A stretch of DNA of 64,000 bases. It comes from Alkalimonas sp. (GTDB lineage: Bacteria; Pseudomonadota; Gammaproteobacteria; Enterobacterales; Alteromonadaceae). The DNA is taken from the NCBI RefSeq assembly GCF_020831925.1, contig NZ_JAFIFQ010000001.1, positions 1 through 64,000 on the forward strand. Direction: 5' to 3'. Below are positions 19,803 to 28,965 of the stretch, piece after piece (position 1 is the stretch's first letter; every line of letters begins with the position of its first letter). The notes below the pieces were generated by a model, which searched no databases, was not told the origin of the DNA, and saw only the letters and a program-made list of their open reading frames with translations. Both the position numbers and the translations under genes were made by a program.

Positions 19803-20111
19803 TGTGTAGTGACTCTGTATTCAAGCCACAACGCAAGGACTCCGATCAACGGGTGCTCAGACGCTTTCAAACATCGAATGGTGCAGTCTCACGACTGGAA
19901 TGCTTGAGGAAACCTATTGTAAAAATTGACAGTTATCGCTGTAATTCATCAAATCTGAAACACACCGCATTTCGCTGCGCTGCGTTATAGCATTTCTTAT
20001 TCAATTTTTGCTCTGCTGACCGGATCCTGTGTTTTGTCGGTGTTGGCAATAAATTACTCAACATTACCTCAGACAAAATGGCGATTAATTTGCGCTGGGG
20101 GTGGAAAAACG
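19803..20111 (-). promoter_or_regulatory. rne leader region with extended -10 promoter candidate
   Basis: The 486-bp gap between the divergent rne and rluC genes has no ORF I would call. On the minus strand TGCTATAAC (TATAAC at 19984-19989) is a good extended -10 element; it would give an rne 5' leader of about 170 nt containing several short hairpins. E. coli rne has a long structured leader that RNase E itself cleaves to autoregulate, so a similar role is likely, but I could not align the known hairpins. Confidence 0.5.
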
Positions 20112-20139
20112 TTGGTTTTCACCACGATTTCGGTATGAT
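20112..20139 (+). promoter_or_regulatory. Candidate rluC promoter
   Basis: TTGGTT (20112-20117), a 16-nt spacer and TATGAT (20134-20139) form a good sigma-70-type promoter about 150 nt upstream of rluC. The transcript would carry a hairpin made by CTAATTGCCA and TGGCTGAATTAG. Confidence 0.55.
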
Positions 20140-20288
20140 CCGCCCAGGTAGCGGTGCCGCACAGCATCTCTTATGTCGCTCAGAGCGCCCTAATTGCCAT
20201 CATTCTGGCTGAATTAGCCTGGGCATTATCCCACTAATCAACCGGCAATAGCAACTAAATTGTAATTTTAGCAGAGTTCAAAGCCTTC

Positions 20289-21242
20289 ATGACAGAAGAC
20301 ATTAAATTAGGTGTGCAAATTGTTGAAATCGAATCAGAATTTTCTGGTCAGCGGGTAGATAATTTCCTGATTGCCAGGCTGAAAGGCGTCCCTAAAAGTG
20401 TGATTTATCGGGTGTTACGCAAAGGTGAGGTTCGAATTAACAAAAAACGGGTGAAACCTGAGTACAAATTACAAGCTGGTGATTTGTTGCGTATCCCACC
20501 GATCTCGGTACGTAAAGAGCCCGATGCCGTGTCTACTCAGTTGGCGGTGGTAAAGCAACTGGAACACAAAATTTTGTTTGAAGATGAGCATCTGCTGATC
20601 ATAAATAAACCTTCTGGTATGGCGGTGCATGGCGGTAGTGGTCTTAATTTTGGTGTGATTGAAGCACTGCGAGCACTGCGCCCCGATGCCCGCCATCTGG
20701 AGTTGGTACATCGATTGGACCGGGATACGTCGGGCTGCCTGATGATTGCAAAAAAGCGCTCGGTGCTTCGTCACTTGCATCAACAGCTGCGTGATAAAAC
20801 CGTGGAAAAAAAATACCAGGCCCTGGTAGCCGGTGATTGGCCGGCCAAGTTGCGTAAAGTGACAGAGCCGCTGCGTAAAAACACCTTGCAATCCGGTGAG
20901 CGGGTGGTGCGGGTCGATCCACTGGAAGGCAAAGAGTCCGAAACCCGCTTTCGGATTTTACAGCGTTACCAACAGGGAACTTTAGTTGAAGCTTTCCCGG
21001 TGACCGGTCGTACTCACCAAATTCGGGTACACACAGCCTGCAAAGGCCATCCGATTGCCTGTGATGATAAATACGGCGATAGTGACTTTACCCATCAGAT
21101 GAAGGCATTGGGGCTGTCACGTTTGTTTTTGCATGCCTTCAGTTTACGCGTGATGCATCCGATCACCGAAACGACCTTAAGCATTGAAGCACCACTGGAT
21201 GATGATTTGGCCATGCTGCTTGGGCAGTTGCAGAGGGTTTAG
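20289..21242 (+). CDS. rluC: 23S rRNA pseudouridine(955/2504/2580) synthase
   Basis: RluC, 317 residues, an RluA-family synthase with an N-terminal S4 domain (QRVDNFLIARLKGVPKSVIYRVLRKGEVRINKKR) written here as two segments: QRVDNFLIARLKGV and VLRKGEVRINKKR. The catalytic Asp is in HRLDRDTSGCLMIAKK. Its divergent position next to rne is the arrangement in E. coli, where RluC modifies U955, U2504 and U2580. It ends one base before the HAD phosphatase start, so they are cotranscribed. Confidence 0.95.
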   Translation: MTEDIKLGVQIVEIESEFSGQRVDNFLIARLKGVPKSVIYRVLRKGEVRINKKRVKPEYKLQAGDLLRIPPISVRKEPDAVSTQLAVVKQLEHKILFEDEHLLIINKPSGMAVHGGSGLNFGVIEALRALRPDARHLELVHRLDRDTSGCLMIAKKRSVLRHLHQQLRDKTVEKKYQALVAGDWPAKLRKVTEPLRKNTLQSGERVVRVDPLEGKESETRFRILQRYQQGTLVEAFPVTGRTHQIRVHTACKGHPIACDDKYGDSDFTHQMKALGLSRLFLHAFSLRVMHPITETTLSIEAPLDDDLAMLLGQLQRV

Positions 21243-21243
21243 T

Positions 21244-21927
21244 ATGTCGCTTGAAATTGAACGCATCGAATTGGTGATTTTTGATTGGGATGGCACCGTG
21301 ATGGACTCGGTGGGGCGCATTGTCTCTGCCATGCAAACCGCAGCGCAGTTGGCAGAATTGCCCGTGCCATCAGCTCATGCTGTGAAACAGATCATTGGTC
21401 TCAGTTTGGATTTGGCGTTTACTACCTTATTCCCAACCATGACAGTAGCACAGCATCAGCGACTGTTTGAGCTCTACCGCGAGCAGTACGTTGAGCGCGA
21501 TCCAACGCCAACGCCAATGTTTGCTGGTGCTGAAGCACTGTTTTTGCAATTACGCGCGCAACAAAAGCGCTTGGCAGTTGCAACCGGCAAGGCACGTAAA
21601 GGACTGGACCGAATTTTTGCCGAAACCGGCCTGGCCCATTATTTCGCTATCACGCGCTGCGCTGATGATGCAAAATCCAAACCCGATCCGGATATGTTGT
21701 TGCAAATTCTAACTGAAACTCGGCTGGCTCCAGAGCAGGCGCTGATGGTCGGTGATACCAGCCACGATATGCTGATGGCACAACAGGCTGGTATAGCGCG
21801 GATTGGTGTTACTCACGGCGTGCATGGTGCCGAGGTACTGCAGCAGTTTCAGCCGTTGGCAATCGTCGATGATTTAGCTCAGTTGCAGAATTTACTGTCT
21901 GGCAGGCCGGTGACGATGCCGGCCTGA
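21244..21927 (+). CDS. HAD-superfamily phosphatase (subfamily IA, Gph-like)
   Basis: A 227-residue HAD hydrolase starting MSLEIERIELVIFDWDGTVM; a longer in-frame reading inside rluC is discarded. Motif I is DWDGT, motif II lies in VATGKARKG, motif III is KPDPDM, and motif IV is VGDTSHDM. A four-helix cap follows motif I, as in phosphoglycolate phosphatase and pyrophosphatase PpaX. The substrate is not determinable. The gene sits 1 nt after rluC, as in Shewanella-type genomes. Confidence 0.88.
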   Translation: MSLEIERIELVIFDWDGTVMDSVGRIVSAMQTAAQLAELPVPSAHAVKQIIGLSLDLAFTTLFPTMTVAQHQRLFELYREQYVERDPTPTPMFAGAEALFLQLRAQQKRLAVATGKARKGLDRIFAETGLAHYFAITRCADDAKSKPDPDMLLQILTETRLAPEQALMVGDTSHDMLMAQQAGIARIGVTHGVHGAEVLQQFQPLAIVDDLAQLQNLLSGRPVTMPA

Positions 21928-21936
21928 ACCAGCTTA

Positions 21937-22533
21937 TTAAAGCAATGGGTTGATGCCATGCTGGCGCAGCATCTCAAGCAAGCGTATCAGCGGCAAACCC
22001 ACCAGCGCATTTGGATCGGCACCTTCGAGCTTTTCAAACAAGCTGATACCAAGGCCTTCGCTTTTAAAGCTCCCAGCGCAATCAAGCGGCTGTTCAAGTG
22101 TTACATAGCCGGCAATTTCATCAGGGGTTAACTGGCGAAAATGTACCTTAAATGGCTCGCAGCAGAGCTGGCTTTGGCCAGTAGCCGCATCGAACAGAGC
22201 AAGCCCGGTTAAAAAGGTGACGGTATTGCCACTGAAAGCCTGCAGCTGTGCGATGGCTCGTTCAGCTGTGTGCGGCTTACCTAGAATGTCCCCATTAAAA
22301 ACCGCGACCTGATCCGAGCCAATGACCAGTCCATGGTTTAGTGAACTTGCCACTTTGCTGGCTTTGGCCAGAGCCAGTCGTTGCACCAGCGCCTCTGGTG
22401 CTTCACCGACCCAAGGGGTTTCATCAATATCTGGGGCGGCTACTTGAAATGGCAACCCTGTTTTTTGCAGTAATTGCTGACGGTAGGGCGAGGTAGAGGC
22501 CAGCCATAGCTCAGCTTGAGGGGTTATAGTCAT
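21937..22533 (-). CDS. yceF: Maf-like nucleotide pyrophosphatase YceF
   Basis: A 198-residue Maf/HAM1-fold protein with LASTSPYRQQLLQ at the N-terminus, DETPW, and the catalytic SDQVAVFNG segment. E. coli YceF hydrolyses m7GTP and related modified nucleotides, limiting their use. It lies between rluC and yceD as in E. coli and is divergent from yceD. Confidence 0.92.
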   Translation of the reverse strand: MTITPQAELWLASTSPYRQQLLQKTGLPFQVAAPDIDETPWVGEAPEALVQRLALAKASKVASSLNHGLVIGSDQVAVFNGDILGKPHTAERAIAQLQAFSGNTVTFLTGLALFDAATGQSQLCCEPFKVHFRQLTPDEIAGYVTLEQPLDCAGSFKSEGLGISLFEKLEGADPNALVGLPLIRLLEMLRQHGINPLL

Positions 22534-22630
22534 ACATCTATCCTGAACGAAACAACATCTTCTTCAGCGGCCACTATACGGATCTGGCCTCACAAATGCG
22601 ATAAAATAGCCGAAAAGCATGCAGAATCCT

Positions 22631-22659
22631 TTGACAGCTTTGCAGTGGATCTATATGAT
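22631..22659 (+). promoter_or_regulatory. Near-consensus sigma-70 promoter abutting yceD
   Basis: A perfect TTGACA (22631-22636), a 17-nt spacer and TATGAT (22654-22659) form an almost ideal promoter. Only 9 nt separate the -10 box from the yceD ATG at 22669, so the transcript would start at or just before the initiation codon. This is the expected main promoter of the yceD-rpmF-plsX-fab operon. Confidence 0.8.
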
Positions 22660-22668
22660 GCGCGCCTT

Positions 22669-23193
22669 ATGCAAAAAGTAAAAATTCCTGTTACCTTAGA
22701 CCCGGCTCGGGCGGCCCAGAAACGTTCATCTTACGATGGCGTGGTCCCGCTTAAGAATTTAAGCCGGTTGTCAGAACAGCTGCTGGATACCAGTAGTGAG
22801 GTAACTGTTCGGATTGATTGCGATATCGACGAGCAAAAATTGGTCGTGCTATCAGGTGAAGCGCATTGCGACGTGCAGGTAAGCTGCGAACGTTGTCAGC
22901 AACCGATGAGCCTGTCTTTGCATTGTCAGTTTGCGTTTACGCCGGTTCGCAGCGATAATACAGCGCTGGATCATATTCCTGAGCGCTATGACGTGGTCGT
23001 CCCTGACGAACACGGTGAAGTGAATTTGCAGCAAATGGTGGAGGATGAGTTAATCCTGACCCTGCCGATGTATCCGGTGCATGATGAAAGCTTTTGTTCT
23101 GCACCTGATCAGCTTAACAGCTTTGGTGTGGTGATTGATGAACCGGAAAAACCAAACCCTTTTGCAGTATTGCAAGAATTAAAGAAAAAGTGA
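22669..23193 (+). CDS. yceD: DUF177 protein YceD (23S rRNA accumulation protein)
   Basis: A 174-residue protein starting MQKVKIPVTLDPARAAQKR, matching E. coli YceD from its first residue and ending KPNPFAVLQELKKK in the same way. It has a C-x-x-C pair (SCERCQQP). The DUF177 family is always next to rpmF and in E. coli and plants is needed for normal 23S rRNA accumulation. A longer in-frame reading to 22516 crosses the promoter and is rejected. No Shine-Dalgarno sequence precedes the ATG. Confidence 0.93.
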   Translation: MQKVKIPVTLDPARAAQKRSSYDGVVPLKNLSRLSEQLLDTSSEVTVRIDCDIDEQKLVVLSGEAHCDVQVSCERCQQPMSLSLHCQFAFTPVRSDNTALDHIPERYDVVVPDEHGEVNLQQMVEDELILTLPMYPVHDESFCSAPDQLNSFGVVIDEPEKPNPFAVLQELKKK

Positions 23194-23210
23194 TTTATTA
23201 GGAGAAAGCC

Positions 23211-23375
23211 ATGGCTGTTCAGCAAAACAAAAAATCTCGTTCACGGCGTGATATGCGTCGCTCACACGATGCTCTGACAGGCCCTACGCTGTCTGTCGAC
23301 GCAACTACCGGTGAAACGCATCGTCGTCACCACATGACTGATAGCGGCTTCTTCAAAGGCCGTAAAGTCAAGTAA
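23211..23375 (+). CDS. rpmF: 50S ribosomal protein L32
   Basis: A 54-residue [23 protein letters not shown] at the start and GFFKGRKVK at the end, is ribosomal protein L32. It has no zinc-binding cysteines, so it is the C-minus form typical of gammaproteobacteria. AGGAG lies 7 nt before the ATG. It sits 17 nt after yceD and 6 nt before plsX, the widely conserved order that links ribosome and lipid synthesis. Confidence 0.97.
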   Translation: MAVQQNKKSRSRRDMRRSHDALTGPTLSVDATTGETHRRHHMTDSGFFKGRKVK

Positions 23376-23381
23376 GTCCGG

Positions 23382-24422
23382 GTGCACCTGGTGCAACCAA
23401 CACAAATACATATCGCGTTAGATATGATGGGGGGCGATCACGGCCCCCTTATTACTTTACCTGCTGCCATTCAGGCCGTGCAGGAAATCCCCAATCTACT
23501 GCTGACTCTTTGCGGTGATGCTGCTGTGTTGCAACGCGAGCTTAGCCAGGCTGGTTGTGGCAATCATCCACGTTTACGTATTCAGCCTTGTTCCCAACAA
23601 GTCAGCATGTGCGAAAAGCCCAGCTCAGCCCTACGCAATAAACGCGATTCGTCGATGCGGGTTGCTTTGGAGCTGGTGGAGCAGGGCCAGGCGTCCGCCT
23701 GCGTTAGTGCCGGCAATACCGGTGCGCTTATTGCCATGGCGCATTTTGTGCTGAAAATGCTGTCTGGTGTCGAACGCCCGGCCCTCATTAGTACCTTGCC
23801 TTCGACTGCAGCTCAGCCTGTATACATGCTTGATCTAGGTGCTACCGTCAATTGCGATGCAGATACTTTATTTCAGTTTGCTGTGATGGGCTCGGTAATG
23901 GCGGAAGAAGTCGAAGGTTTGCAGGCTCCGCGACTGGCATTACTTAATATGGGCGAAGAAGAGATCAAAGGCACCGATCAAATCAAACAGGCAGCAGTAC
24001 TACTCAGTGAGTGCGAAGAACTGAACTACATCGGTTTTATCGAAGGCAACGATATTTTTTCCGGCAAAGCCGATGTGATTATCTGCGATGGTTTTGTTGG
24101 CAATGTGGCGCTGAAGACCTGTGAGGGCGTGGCTAAACTCATCATCAATCAGATTCGGACCACACTGCTCAGTAGCCTGGTTGGACGAATTGTCGGCAAA
24201 GTCGCGCAACCCTGGCTGAAAAGCATGGTCAAAGGGGTGAACCCCGACCAGTATAATGGCGCAAGTCTGATAGGATTGCGCGGAATTGTCGTGAAAAGTC
24301 ATGGAAATGCTTCCAAAGAAGCTTTTTTTAGTGCCATCCGGCAAGCTGTTCGAGAAGTTGAACGTCAGGTCCCGGCCAAAATCAAAGATCGGCTGGAACA
24401 GGTATTAATTGGAAAAGCGTAG
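23382..24422 (+). CDS. plsX: Phosphate acyltransferase PlsX
   Basis: PlsX, 346 residues, makes acyl-phosphate from acyl-ACP for PlsY in phospholipid synthesis; it is a peripheral membrane enzyme. The signature IALDMMGGDHGP is at the N-terminus, with VSAGNTGALIAMA and CDGFVGNVALK further on. No ATG is available upstream of the signature: the start must be GTG at 23382 or GTG at 23391. Neither has a clear ribosome site, so it may be coupled to rpmF translation, 6 nt upstream. Confidence 0.95.
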   Translation: MHLVQPTQIHIALDMMGGDHGPLITLPAAIQAVQEIPNLLLTLCGDAAVLQRELSQAGCGNHPRLRIQPCSQQVSMCEKPSSALRNKRDSSMRVALELVEQGQASACVSAGNTGALIAMAHFVLKMLSGVERPALISTLPSTAAQPVYMLDLGATVNCDADTLFQFAVMGSVMAEEVEGLQAPRLALLNMGEEEIKGTDQIKQAAVLLSECEELNYIGFIEGNDIFSGKADVIICDGFVGNVALKTCEGVAKLIINQIRTTLLSSLVGRIVGKVAQPWLKSMVKGVNPDQYNGASLIGLRGIVVKSHGNASKEAFFSAIRQAVREVERQVPAKIKDRLEQVLIGKA

Positions 24423-24428
24423 GTTGCC

Positions 24429-25388
24429 ATGTATTCTCGCATTATCGGAACCGGAAGTTATTTCCCGTCTCAAGTAAGAACCAACACCGATCTGGAAACC
24501 ATGGTCGAAACCACCGATGAGTGGATCATCGAACGCACCGGTATTCGTGAACGTCGTATCATAGGTAAAGACGAAAGTGTTGCCACGATGGGAGCTGCTG
24601 CGGCCCGTCAGGCTATTGAAGCCGCGGATATCGATAAAAACACTTTGGATATGATCATTGTCGCCACTACCAGTGGAGCACGCTCTTTGCCAAGCTCTGC
24701 CTGCGAGGTACAACGTGAGCTGGATATTCCAGCCATCCCAGCGTTTGATGTGGCTGCTGCCTGTGCCGGTTTTTGCTATGCGCTCAGCGTGGCCGATCAA
24801 TACATTAAAAGCGGTATGGCGAAACGCATTCTGGTGATTGGCTCGGACTGCTTGTCGCAGTTGGTGAGTCCGGAAGATCGCAGCATGGTGATCCTGTTTG
24901 GTGATGCTGCTGGCGCTGTGATTTTAGAAGCCTCAGAGCAGCCTGGTATTTTATCCACCCACATTCATGCTGATGGTAAATACTCTGAATTACTGTATGT
25001 TGATAATCCGATCCGCGGCGATGTGGAGTCCGTTCATAACTCCTGGGGCTCGATGAAGGGGAACGACGTATTTAAAGTTGCCGTCACTAAGCTCTCGGAA
25101 GTGGTTGAGCAAACCCTGGCAGCAAACAAGATGGATAAATCCGAAATTGACTGGCTGGTCCCGCACCAAGCCAATCTGCGTATTATCGCTGCTGTGGCCC
25201 GTAAATTGAACCTGCCGATGGAGCAGGTGGTGATCAATCTTGATCGCTATGGTAATACCTCTGCCGCAACGGTACCGACTGCGCTGGATGAAGCTATTCG
25301 AGACGGTAGGATTAAGCGGGGACAAACCTTGTTATTAGAAGCCTTTGGCGGTGGTTTTGCCTGGGCTTCAGCACTGGTAAAGTACTAG
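24429..25388 (+). CDS. fabH: 3-oxoacyl-ACP synthase III
   Basis: FabH, 319 residues, starts fatty acid synthesis by condensing acetyl-CoA with malonyl-ACP. The catalytic triad is visible: Cys in [13 protein letters not shown], His in [10 protein letters not shown] and Asn in [11 protein letters not shown]. It follows plsX by 6 nt and precedes fabD. A second, divergent KAS III lies at 44.9 kb in this window. Confidence 0.97.
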   Translation: MYSRIIGTGSYFPSQVRTNTDLETMVETTDEWIIERTGIRERRIIGKDESVATMGAAAARQAIEAADIDKNTLDMIIVATTSGARSLPSSACEVQRELDIPAIPAFDVAAACAGFCYALSVADQYIKSGMAKRILVIGSDCLSQLVSPEDRSMVILFGDAAGAVILEASEQPGILSTHIHADGKYSELLYVDNPIRGDVESVHNSWGSMKGNDVFKVAVTKLSEVVEQTLAANKMDKSEIDWLVPHQANLRIIAAVARKLNLPMEQVVINLDRYGNTSAATVPTALDEAIRDGRIKRGQTLLLEAFGGGFAWASALVKY

Positions 25389-25429
25389 ACTTTCCAGCCA
25401 AGCGCCGGTTTTTAAACAGGATCCACACG

Positions 25430-26365
25430 ATGACAAAGAAAATAGCTATTGTTTTTCCTGGGCAGGGGTCACAAAGCCTTGGGATGCTCAGTGAACTCTA
25501 TGCTGCCCATGACGTGGTACGCGATACTTTTTCCGAGGCTTCGGCTGCTTTGGGCTACGACGTATGGCAGCTTATCGCTGAAGGGCCGGAAGCTCAACTG
25601 AACGAGACCGATAAAACTCAACCAGCGTTATTGACCAGCTCGGTCGCGTGCTGGCGTTTGTGGCAGCAGCAAGGTGGGCTGGCTCCAGCCTATTTGGCTG
25701 GCCACTCCTTGGGTGAGTATTCGGCTTTGGTTTGTGCTGGTGTATTAACACTGGCCGATGCGGTGGTGCTGGTTGCCAATCGTGGCCGTTACATGCAGCA
25801 AGCTGTGCCTGCTGGCACTGGTGCCATGTATGCCATTATCGGCCTGGACGATCAGAGTGTGGCTGAGTGCTGTGCTCAGGTTGCCAATGATGAAGTGGTG
25901 GCACCGGTGAATTACAACTCGCCTGGTCAGGTGGTGATTGCAGGTCACAAAGCTGCGGTAGAGCGCGCGGCTGAAGTCTGCAAAACAGCCGGTGCAAAAC
26001 GTGCACTTCCACTGTCCGTTAGCGTGCCCTCGCACTGCGCATTGATGAAGCCCGCAGCGGCTAGTTTGGCTCGTGATATGGCAGCGATTTCATTTCAGCC
26101 CCCAGGGTTGGCTGTTGTCAATAACGTGGATGTCGCGGTTTGTCACGATGCCGCTGGGATTCAGGATGCATTGGTACGTCAGCTTTATAGCCCGGTGCGT
26201 TGGACAGAGACCGTTGAATGGCTGGTACAGCAAGGTGTGACGGATGTGATCGAACTGGGCCCTGGTAAAGTATTAGCGGGCCTTGTCAAACGTATTGATA
26301 AATCCCTTTCTGCTAGCTCAGTCAATGACAGTGCATCGCTTGCACAGGCACTGGCTGGTGAATAA
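25430..26365 (+). CDS. fabD: Malonyl-CoA:ACP transacylase
   Basis: FabD, 311 residues, loads malonyl groups onto ACP. The N-terminal FPGQGSQ and the nucleophile motif GHSLGEYSALV are canonical, and SVPSHCALMKPAA contains the catalytic His. AGGATCC precedes the ATG. Third fatty-acid gene of the operon. Confidence 0.97.
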   Translation: MTKKIAIVFPGQGSQSLGMLSELYAAHDVVRDTFSEASAALGYDVWQLIAEGPEAQLNETDKTQPALLTSSVACWRLWQQQGGLAPAYLAGHSLGEYSALVCAGVLTLADAVVLVANRGRYMQQAVPAGTGAMYAIIGLDDQSVAECCAQVANDEVVAPVNYNSPGQVVIAGHKAAVERAAEVCKTAGAKRALPLSVSVPSHCALMKPAAASLARDMAAISFQPPGLAVVNNVDVAVCHDAAGIQDALVRQLYSPVRWTETVEWLVQQGVTDVIELGPGKVLAGLVKRIDKSLSASSVNDSASLAQALAGE

Positions 26366-26383
26366 CACAACAAAGGTTTTTTT

Positions 26384-27130
26384 ATGACAGCTTTATTTTC
26401 TTTAGAAGGCAAGGTTGCACTGGTCACTGGTGCAAGTCGTGGTATTGGCCGTGCTATTGCTGAGCAGTTAAAAGCGCAGGGTGCTATTGTAGTCGGTACT
26501 GCGACCAGTGAAAAAGGGGCCGCTGCTATTGCTGAGTATCTTGGCCAACCGAACGCAGGCTTGGTGTTGAACGTTACCGATACCGATTCAATCGAAGCTT
26601 GCCTCGCCAGTATTAAAAATAATTTTGGTGATATTGATATTCTGGTCAATAATGCCGGTATTACCCGAGATAATCTGTTGATGCGCATGAAAGACGAAGA
26701 ATGGTTTGATATCATGCAAACCAATCTGACCTCGGTATTTCGCCTGAGCAAGGCTGTGTTGCGCAGCATGATGAAAAAGCGTTATGGTCGTATCATCACC
26801 ATAGGCTCGGTGGTGGGCAGTATGGGTAATGCGGGTCAAACCAACTATGCAGCCGCTAAGGCAGGTGTGTTAGGCTTTACCAAATCACTGGCGCGCGAAG
26901 TCGCCTCCCGCGGTGTGACGGTGAATGCTGTGGCTCCGGGGTTTATTGATACGGACATGACCAAAGAGTTATCGGATGACCAAAAAGAAGCTATTTTTGG
27001 CCAGGTGCCTGCCAACCGCTTAGGGCAGCCGGCTGAAATTGCTGCTACTGTTGCTTTTTTGGCATCAGAACCAGCAGCCTACATTACGGGCGAAACGATT
27101 CATGTCAACGGCGGTATGTACATGGTGTAA
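26384..27130 (+). CDS. fabG: 3-oxoacyl-ACP reductase
   Basis: FabG, 248 residues, an NADPH-dependent short-chain dehydrogenase. The cofactor site is TGASRGIGRAIA, the Asn/Ser/Tyr/Lys set is in NNAGITRDNL, GSVVGSMGNAG and NYAAAKAG, and the C-terminus is HVNGGMYMV. It is 18 nt downstream of fabD, with AAAGG before the ATG. Confidence 0.97.
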   Translation: MTALFSLEGKVALVTGASRGIGRAIAEQLKAQGAIVVGTATSEKGAAAIAEYLGQPNAGLVLNVTDTDSIEACLASIKNNFGDIDILVNNAGITRDNLLMRMKDEEWFDIMQTNLTSVFRLSKAVLRSMMKKRYGRIITIGSVVGSMGNAGQTNYAAAKAGVLGFTKSLAREVASRGVTVNAVAPGFIDTDMTKELSDDQKEAIFGQVPANRLGQPAEIAATVAFLASEPAAYITGETIHVNGGMYMV

Positions 27131-27172
27131 GGCCTGCATGTCAGACCAGCAAAAAAATGCCGGTACGACGAC

Positions 27173-27201
27173 TTGCAACAACGCAGGCTTACGCATAAAC
27201 T
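27173..27201 (+). promoter_or_regulatory. Candidate acpP promoter
   Basis: TTGCAA (27173-27178), a 17-nt spacer and TAAACT (27196-27201) lie in the 127-nt fabG-acpP gap. A separate promoter fits the much higher expression needed for ACP. Confidence 0.6.
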
Positions 27202-27257
27202 AGCGCCACATAAAATTGCACGAACTGTTGCGATTTAAATGAAAAAAGGAAGAAAAG

Positions 27258-27494
27258 ATGAGCAACATCGAAGAACGCGTTAAGAAAATTATTATTGAAC
27301 AGCTGGGTGTTAAAGAGGAAGAAGTTAAGCCAGAAGCTTCCTTTGTTGATGACCTGGGTGCAGACTCTCTGGATACAGTAGAGCTGGTGATGGCTTTGGA
27401 AGAGGAATTCGATACTGAAATCCCTGATGAAGAAGCAGAAAAAATCACCACGGTACAATCTGCTATTGACTACGTAAAAGCCAACGCAGAATAA
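27258..27494 (+). CDS. acpP: Acyl carrier protein
   Basis: A 78-residue, strongly acidic ACP. Ser in the motif [12 protein letters not shown] takes the 4'-phosphopantetheine arm. It carries acyl chains through fatty acid synthesis in the cytosol. AGGAAG lies just upstream, and it is flanked by its own promoter candidate and a strong terminator. Confidence 0.98.
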   Translation: MSNIEERVKKIIIEQLGVKEEEVKPEASFVDDLGADSLDTVELVMALEEEFDTEIPDEEAEKITTVQSAIDYVKANAE

Positions 27495-27507
27495 GCCGTT
27501 CTGGCTC

Positions 27508-27536
27508 AAAACGGGTAGCCTGGCTACCCGTTTTTT
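27508..27536 (+). terminator. acpP terminator
   Basis: AAAACGGGTAGC pairs with GCTACCCGTTTT around a 3-nt loop, followed by a T-run. It separates acpP from fabF. Confidence 0.85.
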
Positions 27537-27585
27537 GTTGGGTGCTTCAATCCGGCTACTCTTGCATCAAGGTAAGTACCGGTCC

Positions 27586-27638
27586 AAAATAAATTCTACT
27601 GCAGCATCGAGATTCGATGCTGCAGTAGAATTTATTTT
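27586..27638. repeat. Perfect 25-bp inverted repeat upstream of fabF
   Basis: The arms at 27586-27610 and 27614-27638 are perfect reverse complements over 25 bp with only GAT between them. The outer ends are A/T-rich (AAAATAAATTCTAC...), the inner part contains CTGCAGCATCGA. It ends 23 nt before the fabF GTG, so in RNA it would form a very stable hairpin directly ahead of the fabF ribosome site. Confidence 0.95.
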
Positions 27639-27661
27639 CATCAGCTCCATTGGAGGATGCA

Positions 27662-28900
27662 GTGTCTAAACGTCGAGTCGTAGTGACGGGGCTGGGTTTG
27701 CTCACCCCGGTTGGGAATGATGTAACCACCAGCTGGCAAGCCCTGCAACAAGGTAAAAGTGGTGCTGGCTTGATTCAGCACTTTGATACCGAAGCCTACA
27801 GCACGAAATTTGCTGCTATGGTCAAAGACTTTGATGTCGATCCTTATTTCCCGGCGAAAGAAGCCAAGAAAATGGATTTGTTTATCCAGTACGGCGTTGC
27901 AGCAGGGATACAGGCATTTCGTGATGCGGGTATCGAAGTCACCGAACAAAATGCTGGCCGTATTGGCGCTGCCATTGGCTCAGGTATTGGTGGCCTTGGT
28001 CTGATTGAAGAAAATCACACCAAATTATTAAACAGCGGCCCACGTCGTCTGTCGCCATTTTTTGTGCCGTCTACCATTATCAACATGATTTCTGGGCAGC
28101 TATCTATCATGCTGGGCTTGCAAGGGCCTAATATCAGCATCGTTACAGCTTGCACCACTGGCGTGCACAACATTGGTCAGGCTGCGCGGATGATTGCCTA
28201 TGGCGATGCCGATGTGATGCTGGCCGGTGGTGCTGAGAAAGGCTCCACACCATTGGGTATGGGTGGCTTTGGCGCGGCCAGAGCACTTTCGACCCGAAAT
28301 GATGCTCCTGAGCAGGCCAGCCGGCCCTGGGATAAAGACCGTGATGGTTTTGTACTAGGGGATGGTGCTGGTGTGGTGGTGTTGGAAGAGTATGAGCATG
28401 CCAAAGCTCGCGGCGCCAAGATTTATGCCGAGCTGGCTGGTTTTGGCATGAGCGGGGATGCCTTCCATATGACATCACCACCGGAGAATGGCCGTGGTGG
28501 TGCTATGGCCATGCAAAATGCGCTGAATGATGCTGGTGTGAATCCTGAGCAGGTTGGCTACATTAATGCGCATGGTACTTCAACCAATGCGGGCGACTTG
28601 GCTGAAACCTGCGCGATTAAGTCGGTGTTTGCTACCAATAAAGACAGCATTATGGTGAGCTCGTCCAAGTCGATGATCGGCCACTTGCTTGGAGCAGCTG
28701 GTGCGGTTGAGTCCATCATCACTATTTTATCGCTGCGCGACCAATTGGTAACGCCAACCATCAATCTGGATAACCCGGATGAAGGTTGTGATCTGGATTA
28801 TGTGCCGCATACGGCCCGTGATGCCAAGCTGGAATATGCGCTGTGCAACTCTTTTGGCTTCGGTGGTACCAACGGTTCTATCCTGTTCAAGAAAGTGTAA
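27662..28900 (+). CDS. fabF: 3-oxoacyl-ACP synthase II
   Basis: FabF, 412 residues, elongates acyl-ACP and controls unsaturated chain length. I use the GTG at 27662 ([19 protein letters not shown]): a perfect GGAGG lies 5 nt upstream and the N-terminus then matches E. coli FabF; the TTG at 27650 would overlap that site. The catalytic Cys is in [10 protein letters not shown] and the two His are in INAHGTSTN and [13 protein letters not shown]. It is separated from acpP by a terminator and a 25-bp hairpin. Confidence 0.96.
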   Translation: MSKRRVVVTGLGLLTPVGNDVTTSWQALQQGKSGAGLIQHFDTEAYSTKFAAMVKDFDVDPYFPAKEAKKMDLFIQYGVAAGIQAFRDAGIEVTEQNAGRIGAAIGSGIGGLGLIEENHTKLLNSGPRRLSPFFVPSTIINMISGQLSIMLGLQGPNISIVTACTTGVHNIGQAARMIAYGDADVMLAGGAEKGSTPLGMGGFGAARALSTRNDAPEQASRPWDKDRDGFVLGDGAGVVVLEEYEHAKARGAKIYAELAGFGMSGDAFHMTSPPENGRGGAMAMQNALNDAGVNPEQVGYINAHGTSTNAGDLAETCAIKSVFATNKDSIMVSSSKSMIGHLLGAAGAVESIITILSLRDQLVTPTINLDNPDEGCDLDYVPHTARDAKLEYALCNSFGFGGTNGSILFKKV

Positions 28901-28918
28901 AACCGGTCTTGCTGATAC

Positions 28919-28944
28919 AAAGCCCGCTCAATGCGGGCTTTGTC
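28919..28944 (+). terminator. fabF terminator
   Basis: AAAGCCCGC pairs with GCGGGCTTT around a 5-nt loop, 19 nt after the fabF stop. Confidence 0.8.
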
Positions 28945-28965
28945 GTATTTGAATGCTTTGTAAGG

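Noticed and set aside
22516-22668. Upstream extension of yceD
   Set aside because: It crosses the promoter and adds residues absent from YceD homologues.
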